A stretch of DNA of 64,000 nt from Thamnaconus septentrionalis (Eukaryota > Chordata > Actinopteri > Tetraodontiformes > Monacanthidae), in assembly GCA_009823395.1 (NCBI GenBank), contig CM020517.1, forward strand, positions 16,058,501-16,122,500, in the 5' to 3' direction. Numbering within the stretch: the stretch's first letter is position 1; every line of letters starts with the position of its first letter. A program made the translations under genes and the position numbers. This document shows, piece by piece, positions 22,904-33,337 of this stretch. Below the pieces are notes generated by a model that made no database searches, was not told where the DNA came from, and saw nothing but the letters and a program-made list of their open reading frames with translations.

Positions 22904-22922
22904 CCATCCATAGATCCATCCA
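21892..22922. repeat. Higher-order ATCC/TATC satellite array with a repeated 50-bp unit
   Basis: About 1 kb of ATCC tetranucleotide with CACCC interruptions and an internal pure TATC block (22136-22200). It is punctuated by four copies of a unit starting CTCTTCTCTGATTATGGTGG (about 21892, 22014, 22292, 22743). The gaps between copies grow: 122, 278 and 451 bp. The array abuts an L2-like end, so it probably grew from that element's GGAT tail. Copy 1 and 2 units share GCGTGCATTTCC. Copies 3 and 4 share GCATGCAC. Confidence 0.85.
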
Positions 22923-23047
22923 TTTTCAATACCCGCTTCTTCCTGAACTCAGGGTCACAGAGGTCTGCTGGAGCCTCTCCCAGCTGTCATAGGGCGAAGG
23001 CAGGGTGACACCCTGGACAAGTGGCCAGTTCATCACAGGGCCACATA
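22921..23047 (-). mobile_element. L2-like LINE 3' end, copy A, part 1
   Basis: On the minus strand this runs into a GGAT tandem tail, the large ATCC array at lower coordinates. It matches copy B at 47597-47717 almost base for base: same order of TACCCGCTTCTTCCTG-, GGAGCCTCTCC- and GGTGACACCCTGGACAAG-type blocks. This sequence is a widespread teleost retroposon 3' end, recalled by me as L2/Maui-type. The exact family is uncertain. Interrupted at 23048 by a MITE. Confidence 0.65.
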
Positions 23048-23502
23048 AGCCCTGTTTCCATAGTTTTTCACAAAATAGAATTTCAACAAAGTACAATTGC
23101 AATTTGCAGGTGTTTCCATTGAATGGTGTGACGTGCATAAGCCGAATTACATTTGCTTTTGTTTGTTTATGTTTTATGGTTGTTATGTTTTTCTCTTTGA
23201 TTACTTGTGAAAAATATTCCGTCTCCTCCTCCGTCCAAACGTAACGCACCATTAGCACTTGAAGTGAACTGGTCACATGACCCCGTACGTCACGTCCACT
23301 GACGTATAAATGCGGAAAAAGTGTTTCCATGACACTTTTGCGATATACCTCTATATGGATACGTCTGAAAAACCACCTCATGAGAGCGAAAACCTTTTAG
23401 CCATATTTGAGAGGTTTTTCCAAGTTTAGGTGTTTCCATTATCAGTTTTTTATTGCTATATTTAGGTTTTGCGCAATTCTAGGGCGAATGGAAACGCAGC
23501 TG
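23048..23502 (+). mobile_element. MITE with TA target duplication, copy 2, nested in an L2-like element
   Basis: It begins AGCCCTGTTTCCAT and ends ATGGAAACGCAGCTG, with TA on each side (23046-23047, 23503-23504). It shares most of its interior with 14912-15315 and has an extra segment of about 110 bp near 23250-23395. It splits an L2-like retroposon. The uninterrupted host sequence is seen at the second L2-like copy (about 47711-47730), giving a natural empty-site comparison that fixes both boundaries. Confidence 0.8.
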
Positions 23503-23700
23503 TAGAGAGACAAACCATTCACACTCACACACAAACCTACGGGCAATTTATAGTTCCCAATTTGACTCACATGCATGTTTTTGGACTGTGGGAGGAAGCC
23601 GGAGAACCCGCAGAGAACCCACGCATACACGGGGAGAACATGCAAACTCCACACAGAAAGGTCCAAGTTCCGGAATCCGAACCCACGACCTTCTTGCCTT
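23503..23700 (-). mobile_element. L2-like LINE 3' end, copy A, part 2
   Basis: Continuation of the same retroposon after the nested MITE, with blocks such as CATGCATGTTTTTGGACTGT and GGGGAGAACATGCAAACTCC. It is collinear with copy B at about 47719-47890. It fades into unrelated sequence near the GAACCCACGACCTTCTTG block at about 23700. No reverse transcriptase coding remains. Confidence 0.65.
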
Positions 23701-24875
23701 CTTGCACAAAGAGATTCTTCTCTCTTCAAATCTTTATCGTGTGTTTCCCCCCCACCAGCAGAAACTCTGCGTTTAGTTCTGCAAGTTTTTTTGTTTTTTT
23801 CATCCTCTCGCCTGCCAGTCGGCGCTGTCCTGCTTGTCGTCGCGAGCGAACGAGACACACCCAGGATTTCGGCGGTTTTGAGCTGCAAGCATCATCACGG
23901 TTGGAAGCCATCGCCAGGGCCCATTATTTATTTATTGGCTCCAGCCGACTGGGAGACTTGACTGCGGTAACCGCACGGAGAGGAGGGGAGAGCAGCGCCG
24001 AGTCGCCACACACCGAGCGGCCCTGCTCAGAACAGGCAGCCACGCGGGGGTGGGGGAGATATTTACAGTATATTTTGGAATTTTGCAGGAACGTCAGTCG
24101 ACACCGAGGCCGGACGCATTCGGCCCGTTTTACAGTTAGCAAACGCTCCGTTCCAACCCCCCTTTCACCAGAACTCCTTCCTGTTATCCAGCCGCACAAA
24201 GGGGAAAACATCCAGCTTCCTGTACGACAGGTTGATTCACAACTTTTACCAGCGGTGGAAATGAGCTGTCGAGGTTTACGGGCCACTTTACTGCCGCTGA
24301 GCAGCTCCTCACCCGCTTGTACGGAAACAAAACAAACAGATTTGGTGCATCTACTACTTATTTATCTCCGTGTACAGTACAGGAGGAAACAGAATGTAGG
24401 TTCGGCACTATGTAAAAAAAGAAACATTCAAAAAAAACCTTAAGAGCTGACCTATTTTACTGCAGCTGGTGATCTTTGAGTGTTGTGGTAAATCTTCAGA
24501 CAGATGCAAATTTTTAAATATCCAAGTGTGGGCTGCTCTTTAGAAAATGAAGAAGCATTTTATTGATGAATTTTCATCGAGATAAATCTCTTAAATTCCA
24601 CCTTGTCCCAGGTGCAGTTATCACGTTCACTCTGTCACAATTGGAGCAAAGTAAAACACGCCCCTGGGTTTGTTGGCTTTTTTTTTTGTTTGTTTTTTTC
24701 TCTTCGCTTTACTTATCGCGTCGCTCACCGTCTCGACCAGAGTGGTGAGTTTGTGCTGGCTTTTGAGGTAGACGCAGGCACCACATCTTGTCTGCAGAGA
24801 GGCCTGCAGGGTGCCGAGCTGCAGCCTCACATTAAAGCACCCATAAAGCCGAGACCTCAGTTACCCCAAATGCTC

Positions 24876-24898
24876 CAACACACACACACACACACGCG

Positions 24899-24953
<55 letters not shown>
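24876..24953. repeat. Compound (CA)n(CG)6(CA)n repeat
   Basis: CA units flank a short CG block, giving 78 bp of unbroken alternating purine-pyrimidine sequence, which favours Z-DNA. Confidence 0.92.
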
Positions 24954-24954
<1 letters not shown>

Positions 24955-25194
24955 AGAATAGAGCAGACCATGGTCATGCCACAAACCTAACTGATCCCAC
25001 CGGCCTCCCTCTCATCACCAGGATCCTCGGAGCTCACACAGGTCGCATGTTGCAGCCTTGCAGCGTCTCCTCGGTATCGCCGCACTCGTCAGACCTCCAT
25101 GTTTTTTTTTTCTATCAAAGTTTCAGGTTGCCGAATAGTGGTAGTCGGGTTTCTATTCTAGACGCCTTTCAGAACCTGTAAGCTCAAGCGAGCG

Positions 25195-25319
25195 AGCGTG
25201 TGTGCGTGCGTGCGTGCGTGTGTGTGTGTGTGTGTGTGTCTGCGCACGCACGTACGTACTTCCTGTGGTGCAGACGTGGGTTTTGGATGTGACAGACAAG
25301 CGAGCTTGCGAGCGGGCCG

Positions 25320-25346
<27 letters not shown>
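25195..25346. repeat. TG/CG-rich repeat and (TC)n tract
   Basis: Imperfect TGCG and TG repeats (25199-25239), then a unique stretch, then about 14 TC units (25319-25346). Confidence 0.85.
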
Positions 25347-25350
<4 letters not shown>

Positions 25351-26257
25351 ACGGCAGGATGTTCCTCCACAGCAGATGCACGTCTGTTGATTCGACGCTG
25401 CTCGTGAGAGCGCGTTTCGCTTCGTCAATCAGCTACGCCTCAAATATCTGCGTCAAATCTTTTTTCACTTTTGAAAAGGTGTGAAAATGAAATTTTTCCT
25501 ACTGAAATTACATGAAAACAATTTTTTTAAAAGTTACTAAAATATATACGACTTGTGCCTCTGAGAACTCGAGATAATTAGAAAAGTATTGTTTTAAAAT
25601 GCATAATTGAAGCACCTCAATCAAGCTGGCAAAATTGCAGTTCTCATAACCAGAGGAAGTGGCCCAGACTATTGGATCACACTTGGATTTCTCCTGCAGT
25701 GCACACAGAGATGTACGATAGGAATTTGGAAAATGCCTTCCACGCGTTTAGGACAACGCTGCATCCTGCCGATCACCGCGGCGTCTTTGAGAACAAGCTC
25801 TTAAGTTTATGGTAGAAGGACAAGGAAAGGAGATTTTTTTTTGTTTTTTCAAAAGGTGTCCGTCTGGCTAGAATAAGGTTGGCCGGAAGTGTCGTAATAG
25901 CCACCAGTTGAGACTACAGCGCCACCTAATGTGGCGGAGGCAGACTTACTGAATCGGAGAATAGCAGTTATCAGTCTGACAAATCCTTTCCAATTATTTG
26001 AGTCTTTAAAATGCTGATACCAGCACTGATGGCCTATATTTAATGTCTGTGCGGCTTTTATTTTTACTTTGTTTTTTTCTGCTTAGATTAACTGCAACAG
26101 TTTGAATAAAAATCATTTTTGCATTTTCAAGTCCTTTTTTTTCAAATTTTTCATTCAGGTCGTCTATTAATTGTGTTTCACATTCCAATGCTGACAGTAA
26201 ATTTGTCAAACTTAAGGTAAATAGTCTGTAAACTATTAAATTGTTAGTCATTGGTGC

Positions 26258-26258
26258 A

Positions 26259-26291
<33 letters not shown>
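26258..26291. repeat. (TG)n microsatellite
   Basis: About 15 TG units after GCATGCG. Confidence 0.88.
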
Positions 26292-26292
<1 letters not shown>

Positions 26293-27799
26293 TGCCCATG
26301 CTTATGTGCACGTATCTGCTTTGCACACACGCTTGCACTGACCTTTTTTCTTTTTTTTTTCTTCCGAATTGCAGCCTACACATTTCAGTACCTCTGTGGT
26401 TTTCTTACTGACCTAGAACTGGGACACGGGGGGGGCTCCTCGGAACGGCCACACAGCGCCGCGCTTGTGTACGTGCGCGCGCGACGCTGGTGCCTCGCGA
26501 CTGTTTGTCGGTCTCTGCGGCGGCAAATGCCGAGCGGCAGCACATCTGCGAGAGGCGACGGCGGCGCGGCCTCTCGAAAGGAGCCGGGGACGTAACGGTG
26601 CACTTCATTTTTCTCCCACAGACGTCCTTCTCACTTTCTTCTTCGCCCCTCGCTCGCTCGCGCTGCCCCTCTTTCGCTCGTCTCCCTCTGTGACAAATGG
26701 GAGCGATGTCCATTAGGATGCTTTATGAGGTGGCGGCGACGCGGGGCGCTGCTGACGGCCTCGAACGCCGCCGCCGCCTACACCCCCCCACCCTGTGTGC
26801 TCTTTAATATCAGAGCTCATTGCTCTTTGTCATCCATCGCAGTGCATGTCTGCCTTGATTCCTTTCGCGTGTGTGTATCTGTGTGTGTGTGTGTGTGTGT
26901 CTGGAGCGAATCCCTCGGCTCTGGCGGCGATTCTCGCTCGTGGAGAGCCAGATTCCGCGGCCGCTACACATGTCTGATCTATGATCGCCTGCCTGCTTTT
27001 ATTCCACGGGAGACATACAGTGTTTCCTTTGTGGGGAGGGCGAGTGTGCGCGCGTGCATGGGGGTTGGGGGGGGATGGTTGCGCTGCTCCTAATGAAGGC
27101 CACGCAGGGTGGCCTCTCCTCGCCCGGCCTCTAATGCATCCCAGGCCCCCCGGGCTGCCTGGCAGGCTGACTGAGTGCCTGCGCTCCGGCAGCCCCGACT
27201 CGGAGGCTCTGAGACTCTGAGACTCGCTCTCCCCTCCGAGTCCAGCGGCGAGGAATGCAGCGCAGAGCCCCGCAGTGTCAGAGAGCACCTCGAGGAGGCC
27301 CGTAATGAGTCCCCCCGCGCAGACGGCCGACATGGAAGACGCTCCTCGGGCCTCTCCAAGTGCCTTTTATTCACAGGAGGATATGAGGACCAAATGGATC
27401 GGTAATAGGGCTGCGTCTAATCGCTTCCATATAGAGACATTTTTTAGTGTTTCCCTGCAGAACTTTTCAAAGTCAGGACTGTGTAAATTATCCCAATTAT
27501 TTTCTCTGCAGCTAAAGGCTAAACGGCAACTTTCACTTCAGTTGAGTTGCTTTTTTTTTTTTTTTATCGAACGCTGTGGTTGGTTGTACTGAAAGCTGTA
27601 GTGCACACTTGGATACACACCTAATAGCCTTAGTCAAATTAAATTGTTAAATTAACAAAGTAGACAACAGTTTTGAAGATCCAGGCATCAGTTTTATTGT
27701 TTACCTCTCCTGTCCTTTTGACTGCAAACTGCCCAGGGACAGGAGGCAGAACTCTTCACAGAGTCCTTTCTAAAATTGAAAGTGTTTGAGAGAGTGAGA

Positions 27800-27800
27800 A

Positions 27801-27830
<30 letters not shown>
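27800..27830. repeat. (AGAC)n tetranucleotide repeat
   Basis: About seven and a half perfect units. Confidence 0.9.
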
Positions 27831-27831
<1 letters not shown>

Positions 27832-28539
27832 GAGGTTCAGAGAGAGAAATCCTTTATGACACGTTGTTTTTCCACCAACATGTGTGTGTCATTATCTCAA
27901 TGCTGGCAAACATTTTCACAATATCTGCCCGTTGCATCTTCTGTACCATCCATTCAAAACAAGCTTGAAGATGTGTTTGGTACATGCAGAGTTTGGATTG
28001 AAGATTTGGGGAAAAAATACATCTACATTATGGAGCACAGTCCTCTGTTGCTTGGATCCACCGTTTATCATCCAGAGAGAAATATGACTTCTTTTTATTT
28101 TTACATGTATATGCATTAAAATCCAATTTTATCTAGTGTGTATGAAGTTTGTGAAGGAGTCATAAAAGACAGACATAGCGTACGGGGGTATTTATGCACA
28201 TGCAACACATGGAAGCGCTTTGCTTCAATCTGTCAGTCGCGAAGAAAACACTTCTGATGTTGTTTCCCACGCTCATCGCTGTAAATAGGTCTACAGACTG
28301 CAGGCTTTGTTTGTACTTTAGACACATATGCACAGACACACACAGACAGAATGAAGAAAAGAAAAGGAAAAAACAACTGCAACTGCGTCTGCGAGGTGCG
28401 CCGCCATCTGTGCATTGCTCTGCCTATGTGCTCCATACGGCGCCACGGCGAGAGGCAGGTGCGCTGTGCATTTTTGTTCCTTTGGAAAATAAAAAAATAG
28501 CACAACGAGTGCAACTTTTAGTGTGTGTGCAGATTATGT

Positions 28540-28693
28540 GCGTGTGTGTGTGTGTGTGTGTCCTGTCTGTCTGGGAGCGGGTGTGCAGCCAGGTGCCTGC
28601 TATGGGCTTTGTGGTTGTGGTTGGTGGCTTGCTTGCTTGCACTGCAGACAACTAAGAAGGAACTGTCTCTTTTTTCCTGTGTTTCTATCTGCT

Positions 28694-28723
<30 letters not shown>
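28540..28723. repeat. Two (TG)n microsatellites
   Basis: TG runs at 28540-28561 and 28695-28723 separated by unique sequence. Confidence 0.85.
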
Positions 28724-28725
<2 letters not shown>

Positions 28726-30130
28726 TGCATGTGCGTGCAGTACTTGCAAATAAATTCTGTTTACTCGCTCACAGGTCTGCAAATTTTCCTTCAACGTGAC
28801 GACGGGGATGAGAGGAGGTCTCAGCTGCATTCAGCTCACTACTGTGCACCAACACAGGTTCTATAATGTTGCTGATTTTAATGGCGAGCCGTGAGCGCCA
28901 TGCCCAAATGAAAGCGCCGCGTCTTCATAATGAACTTCTGCAAGTCGAACGCGGCACGAGGCCAAAAGCAAAAGTGGTGACTTTGCGCGATAGTCGGAAG
29001 ATAAACCAGCACTGGCTTTATCAAAGGACTGTGCTCAAAGGAGGGAGACGGTTGCGGGCTCACTACAAAGGGAAACAATGGTTGGAGTGGGAGTATATAG
29101 CACTCCGCCATTCCCGCAGCCCAGCCTCAGGACTGAAGGTGGCTCTGCAGTATGGACGAGTGTGTGTGTGTAGTAGGGTTTTTAAAAATAGCAGCACGCA
29201 AGTTTGCAGACTTCACCCTGGTTCAAAGGCAATATTATAATGTTTTAACTAGTAAGTATAAAAAAAGAATGCATTATTTTGTTTATTTGCCTAAAAAAGT
29301 TACAACATGGACAGCAGAGCAGCATAAACAATAACATTAAAATATTAATAATAATTTAGAATATGGCATAAATGAAATTAAATTATTTTCATAATTTTTA
29401 CGACAAGGAGATCAAAAAGGGTTTGGCATCGCACAAGGAAATGCATTTATCCAAATTAAATGACTGGAATGGCTGCAGTGCGTGTGCCGGTCCTGTCAGT
29501 GGCGCTGTAACATCGTCTCTCCAGAAAACAGAGAAGAACACACGGAAATGGTTGTAAATTTGTCGCAAGGCAAACACGAGAAAAAGTGGGCAAAAGTGAA
29601 GGATTTGAACCTGCAAGCGAGGGCCGACCACGAGGAAGAACTTTGAACGGACGTCGCGATCCAACGTAGTCGCTATCGTTGGCCGTGTTGCCGCATGTGT
29701 GTTGAGCCAGGGGCGGGGCTACGGTGTCAAGGTGGATTTTGAACACGGAGACGCAAGGGTTTGCAATTTCCACAAATCCAATCAATTGCACAGACGAAAA
29801 AAAACAAAAACTTTTTTTTTGCAGATACCGCAAAACATCCCATGTCTGTGCGTCTCGCACCTCTCTCCTGCCCAGCGTGCTGATGAAGCTCGAGGATTGA
29901 GGCAGACTTTGCCGCAGAACAGGACATGCTTTTGCCACATTCTCACGGTGTTGGTTACCCAAACCTCCTTACCCAGAACTGTTGGCTAGGTTCTCCTAAG
30001 TTGAGTCACTGCAGGCGAAAAAGCTTCGCGCTTCACCCGCACACAAACCGCTGCGTGGGATCTGAGTCACACAGAGATGAAGCTCAGAAAACCTTCACTC
30101 ATCTGCATAACACACACACACGACGAGCAC

Positions 30131-30161
30131 GCACGCGCGCACACACACACACACACACACA
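30131..30161. repeat. (CA)n microsatellite with CG start
   Basis: CGCGCG followed by about 11 CA units. Confidence 0.87.
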
Positions 30162-30545
30162 GATTTAGTCGTCGCTCCAGTCCTGATTTGACTTCACGCC
30201 GCTGCGGACAGGTCGCTCACCGTGATGATTTTCCTCCCCCCCCCCTCAAACCTAGCGAGCCACGAGGAGACGCATGGAAAGCCGAGCCAAGCGCGAGTCG
30301 TGTGTGGGGCCTGCGTTTTGGTCCGACCTCAACATTTAGCACAAGGCTAAAAGTGGTTTCTAAAACACCAACCAGCAACCTCTCCTCCCCCCCGTGCACA
30401 TGTTTCCACTGCGACAACAGCCATTGCTGATATGCAACTGTTGTGATGCACTCTTGCTCAGAAAGGACATTGTGCAGTCGCGCAATTAAAAGGTTACGAA
30501 ATATAGCTCGAGACGAGCCGTCAAATTCAGTTTTTGAAAGTTCGG

Positions 30546-31140
30546 ACACTGCCGTTTAAAAGTTCAGGGGTCACTGACTGATTTCTCCGTTGAAATCCAT
30601 GCGAACCAGTTTTACGAAATAATGATGTTGAATCCTCTGCGATCATCACAAGCGGACGAAAACCAGTCAAGATGTGCTTCACAAGTATGGGAACATTTCA
30701 GTGTTTAATGAAAACCATTTCCAGTGTCTAATTAAAAGTGATTGACAGAATTCCAAGTGTGCAAAATTCTGTGTGAACAGACTAAAAGTGGGCTGAAATA
30801 TAAAAGATGAAGCTTTTATGGTTTAGCGCACCCAATTAAGTGTAATTATTATACGAAGCTTTGTTTTAGAAATGTTACATTTTTTTCGGCAATTTTAACT
30901 TCAGCAAATTTCATCTTCTGTAATGATGGCTGCGTATTGCACACTTGACATTCATTTTCTAAAATCACACTCAAGTAGACTGTCAAAGCCATCCCATAAT
31001 GTGTTTGGCACATCCTGACTGATTTTCGCGCACCAGTGATGTTCTTAGACCTTTCCAGATTCTTTCATGAAGCTGCTTCTAATTGAGCTCAATGCAGAAA
31101 TAAGTCGGTGATTCCAAACCTTTGAAAACTACTGTAGTGT
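30546..31140 (+). mobile_element. Tc1-like non-autonomous element with long inverted arms
   Basis: The left end reads ACACTGCCGTTTAAAAGTTC. The right end read in reverse is ACACTACAGTAGTTTTCAAA. Both resemble the ACACTACCGTTCAAAAGTTTGG type of Tc1-family end common in fish. The two halves are diverged inverted repeats about 230 bp long, so the whole 595-bp element is a quasi-palindrome. Related copies lie at 36413-36790 and 38415-38546. There is no transposase. The family name is inferred from the end sequence. Confidence 0.65.
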
Positions 31141-31745
31141 AGATGTTTTTGTTTTGTTTGTTTTTTTGCTGCAGTTCAAACAAAGTCAACTTTTCTCTCA
31201 AACAGAACTTAAAAACAACAAAAAAAATGACTTTGTGAAAACAAAAAAAGAAATGCAAAAGTATGCATTTTGAATGAAATATTCATCATCTGAAACTGGA
31301 CCCCCACTTGTCAAAATAAGCCATAAAATATTCATGACGGGAACGTCAGCGGCCTGTCAAAACCTGAAACTTTTGCTTACAGAATAGAAAGCATTCCGTC
31401 GCCTTCTCCTTCCCGTCCTCCTCGAGAGGTTTCAATGCGTGTGAACGCGTCTTGAGGTTTTTGCCGGTAACGGGCAGAGCACGAGACCTGCCGGTGCTGT
31501 ACCAGCGTGAAATCAGAGACGTCAGGTTGGCATGGGGTTGGCGGAGCGCTCGCCTGCTGTGTGCCGAAGAGGCCGCAGAAATGGGTTCCGGTATGAGTTT
31601 TATGGCGAAGGTCGGTCTCGCTGCGGCTCGACTGGCGTTCCGAGAAGCCGCCGCGGAGCTGGCGGCGGTCGGCGGCCGTCTGACACTCCGGCCAGGGCGA
31701 CCCGCAGCGTTTGACCCGTCTCGCACTTACCGTTGTGTCAATTTA

Positions 31746-31860
31746 GAAAGAATTTAGAAGAAGTCTTTATTGTCCACCAGGGTGGAAAACTGTCTTTGGC
31801 TCAGCAACACAGGAGACAAGGAGAAATACAGACATGTTAGAAGACAAAATACAGAATAAG
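31746..31860. mobile_element. Possible retroposon fragment
   Basis: The phrase CTTTATTGTCCACCAGGGTG followed by GGAAAACTGTCTTTGGC, then an A-rich stretch, resembles dispersed retroposon ends seen in many fish genomes. I have only this similarity from memory and no second copy in the window. Confidence 0.22.
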
Positions 31861-32221
31861 TTAAGAGTGAAAGTAGTAAGCAAACCGGTTCACACTTGGC
31901 CTCAGTGTAAACTTGCCTCAGACCAGGCGCCGCGGAACCCTTTTCCTCTGTTTGTTTTAAATCAAATATTTCCATTTGTTTGACAAACGGTTGCTGTGCG
32001 TCGGCGCAAATTTTGACGCGAAAAAAATGTGAGTCACCCCCAGCGATGGCTGAGCCAACCAACGGTCTGCGGCCCTCAGACGGGGAGGCAGATGTGACTC
32101 ACCTCATCCAACACTTGCGGTCGTCACAGCATTTTCACTCGTTAGCCAGATGTTTCCATTGTACGGGCGAGACGCCTTCCTAATCTGTGCCAAAAGCCGC
32201 ACAAAATTGAAAATTATTTTG

Positions 32222-32283
32222 CAACAGCAGAGATCTGTACGCAGATCTGTACGCACAGATCTGCGTACAGATCTGTGCTGTTG
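32222..32283. repeat. Near-perfect 62-bp hairpin with four AGATCT sites
   Basis: The arms 32222-32250 and 32255-32283 are complementary over 29 bases with one mismatch, around the loop ACGC. The inner 20 bases of each arm are perfect. AGATCTG occurs four times in alternating orientation. There is no similarity to the transposons nearby. Such near-perfect symmetry is rare in unique sequence and suggests a recent origin, for example by template switching during replication. A pre-miRNA is unlikely because the loop is four bases. Confidence 0.85.
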
Positions 32284-32819
32284 GGCCCCGTGCATAGCGC
32301 CATCGCCACGGTGGGCGTTATTTATTTTAAAGTGTTCGCGCAATTGAATTCTCACGATTTCAATGTCGGTGCGAATGCACAAATTTTTTTTTGCTTTTTT
32401 TTTTTTTTTAGCAATCTCCTTTTTTTGCTGTTTTTTTGCAAAAGTGGCTGTGTGTTGTGTCTGCACGTCTCCCCTCTCGCCTTCCCTAAAACCAAGAAGG
32501 CAGAAGTGAGAAACGGTTGAGAAGTACGACCAGCGTCTTCCTGTTATGTGTGTGTGTGTGCGAAACCCCAGACGGCTGTCGGAGCCGCTCGCACGCAAAC
32601 GCCGCTCGGGAGCCATGGCAACGGCAGGTCTCACATGCAGAAGGCGGAAGCGAGTCTGCTCGCTGGGGGAAGTTATCGCTCCTTTGATGGCCATCGCCGT
32701 GGTTTCGTGAGAAATACCGTGACTCGCCTCCCCCCACCGTCACCGGGCCTCCCAGCGGTCAGTCGCTGTGGGAATTGTCGCGTCTGCCGCCTGAGGGCGC
32801 CGCCTGCCACCTGAGGGTG

Positions 32820-32852
32820 ACGGGCGGCGGCAGCGGCGGCGGCGGCGGCTGC
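32820..32852. repeat. (CGG)n-like tract
   Basis: GGCGGCGGCAGCGGCGGCGG-type sequence within a CpG-rich stretch. Confidence 0.8.
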
Positions 32853-32984
32853 TTCTCCGACGTGAACCAGAGTGTCAGTCACCAGCGGGGCTCCTATCAG
32901 ATGGGAGAGATGCACCTCAGCAGTGCCAAAGATGAGCCACTGCGATAAGTCCAGCCATCTTCGCTGGTGTTTTTTGCTCTGAAC

Positions 32985-33337
32985 CAGGCGTGGCCAAACT
33001 ACGGCCCGGGGGCCATATGCGGCCCGTTAAACTTTTTATTCCGGCCCTCCAAACTTGAAGAAATCATATTAATAGTAAGTCATAAAGTAGCTCTATTTCT
33101 TAAATGTTTTCAGTGTTTTCAGAGTCATTTCAATAAAGAGCTGAACACCGTGGGGCTTCAGAGACACTGATTTTGTTGTAACTTTGCTTTTGTTCACTTT
33201 CAATGACATTAAACCACGTTTTCTACATATCCCATCATATATTTTTTCTTCCGATGAGGTGGCTCACCAAAACACTCCATCCATCTGCTGCTGCTCCGGC
33301 CCCCTGAGTCACATTTCAGAACCCATTGTTGTCCCCC
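32985..33337 (+). mobile_element. Charlie-like hAT non-autonomous element, copy 1 (3' end lost)
   Basis: It begins CAGGCGTGGCCAAACTACGG, the CAGG-GTGG-CAAACTACGGCCCG type of end known for Charlie-group hAT elements. It is similar to 38955-39292 along its length, including CATATCCCATAATATATTTT-type and CACCTGCTGCTGCTCCGGCC-type blocks. The 3' terminal inverted repeat is not recognisable. No coding sequence. Confidence 0.7.

Noticed and set aside
23469..24443. 324-codon frame on the plus strand
   Set aside because: It starts in a MITE, crosses an L2-like fragment and continues into unique DNA without any domain, so it is a chance frame.
32222..32283. microRNA precursor
   Set aside because: The four-base loop and fully paired 29-bp arms do not fit a typical pre-miRNA stem-loop with bulges and a larger loop.
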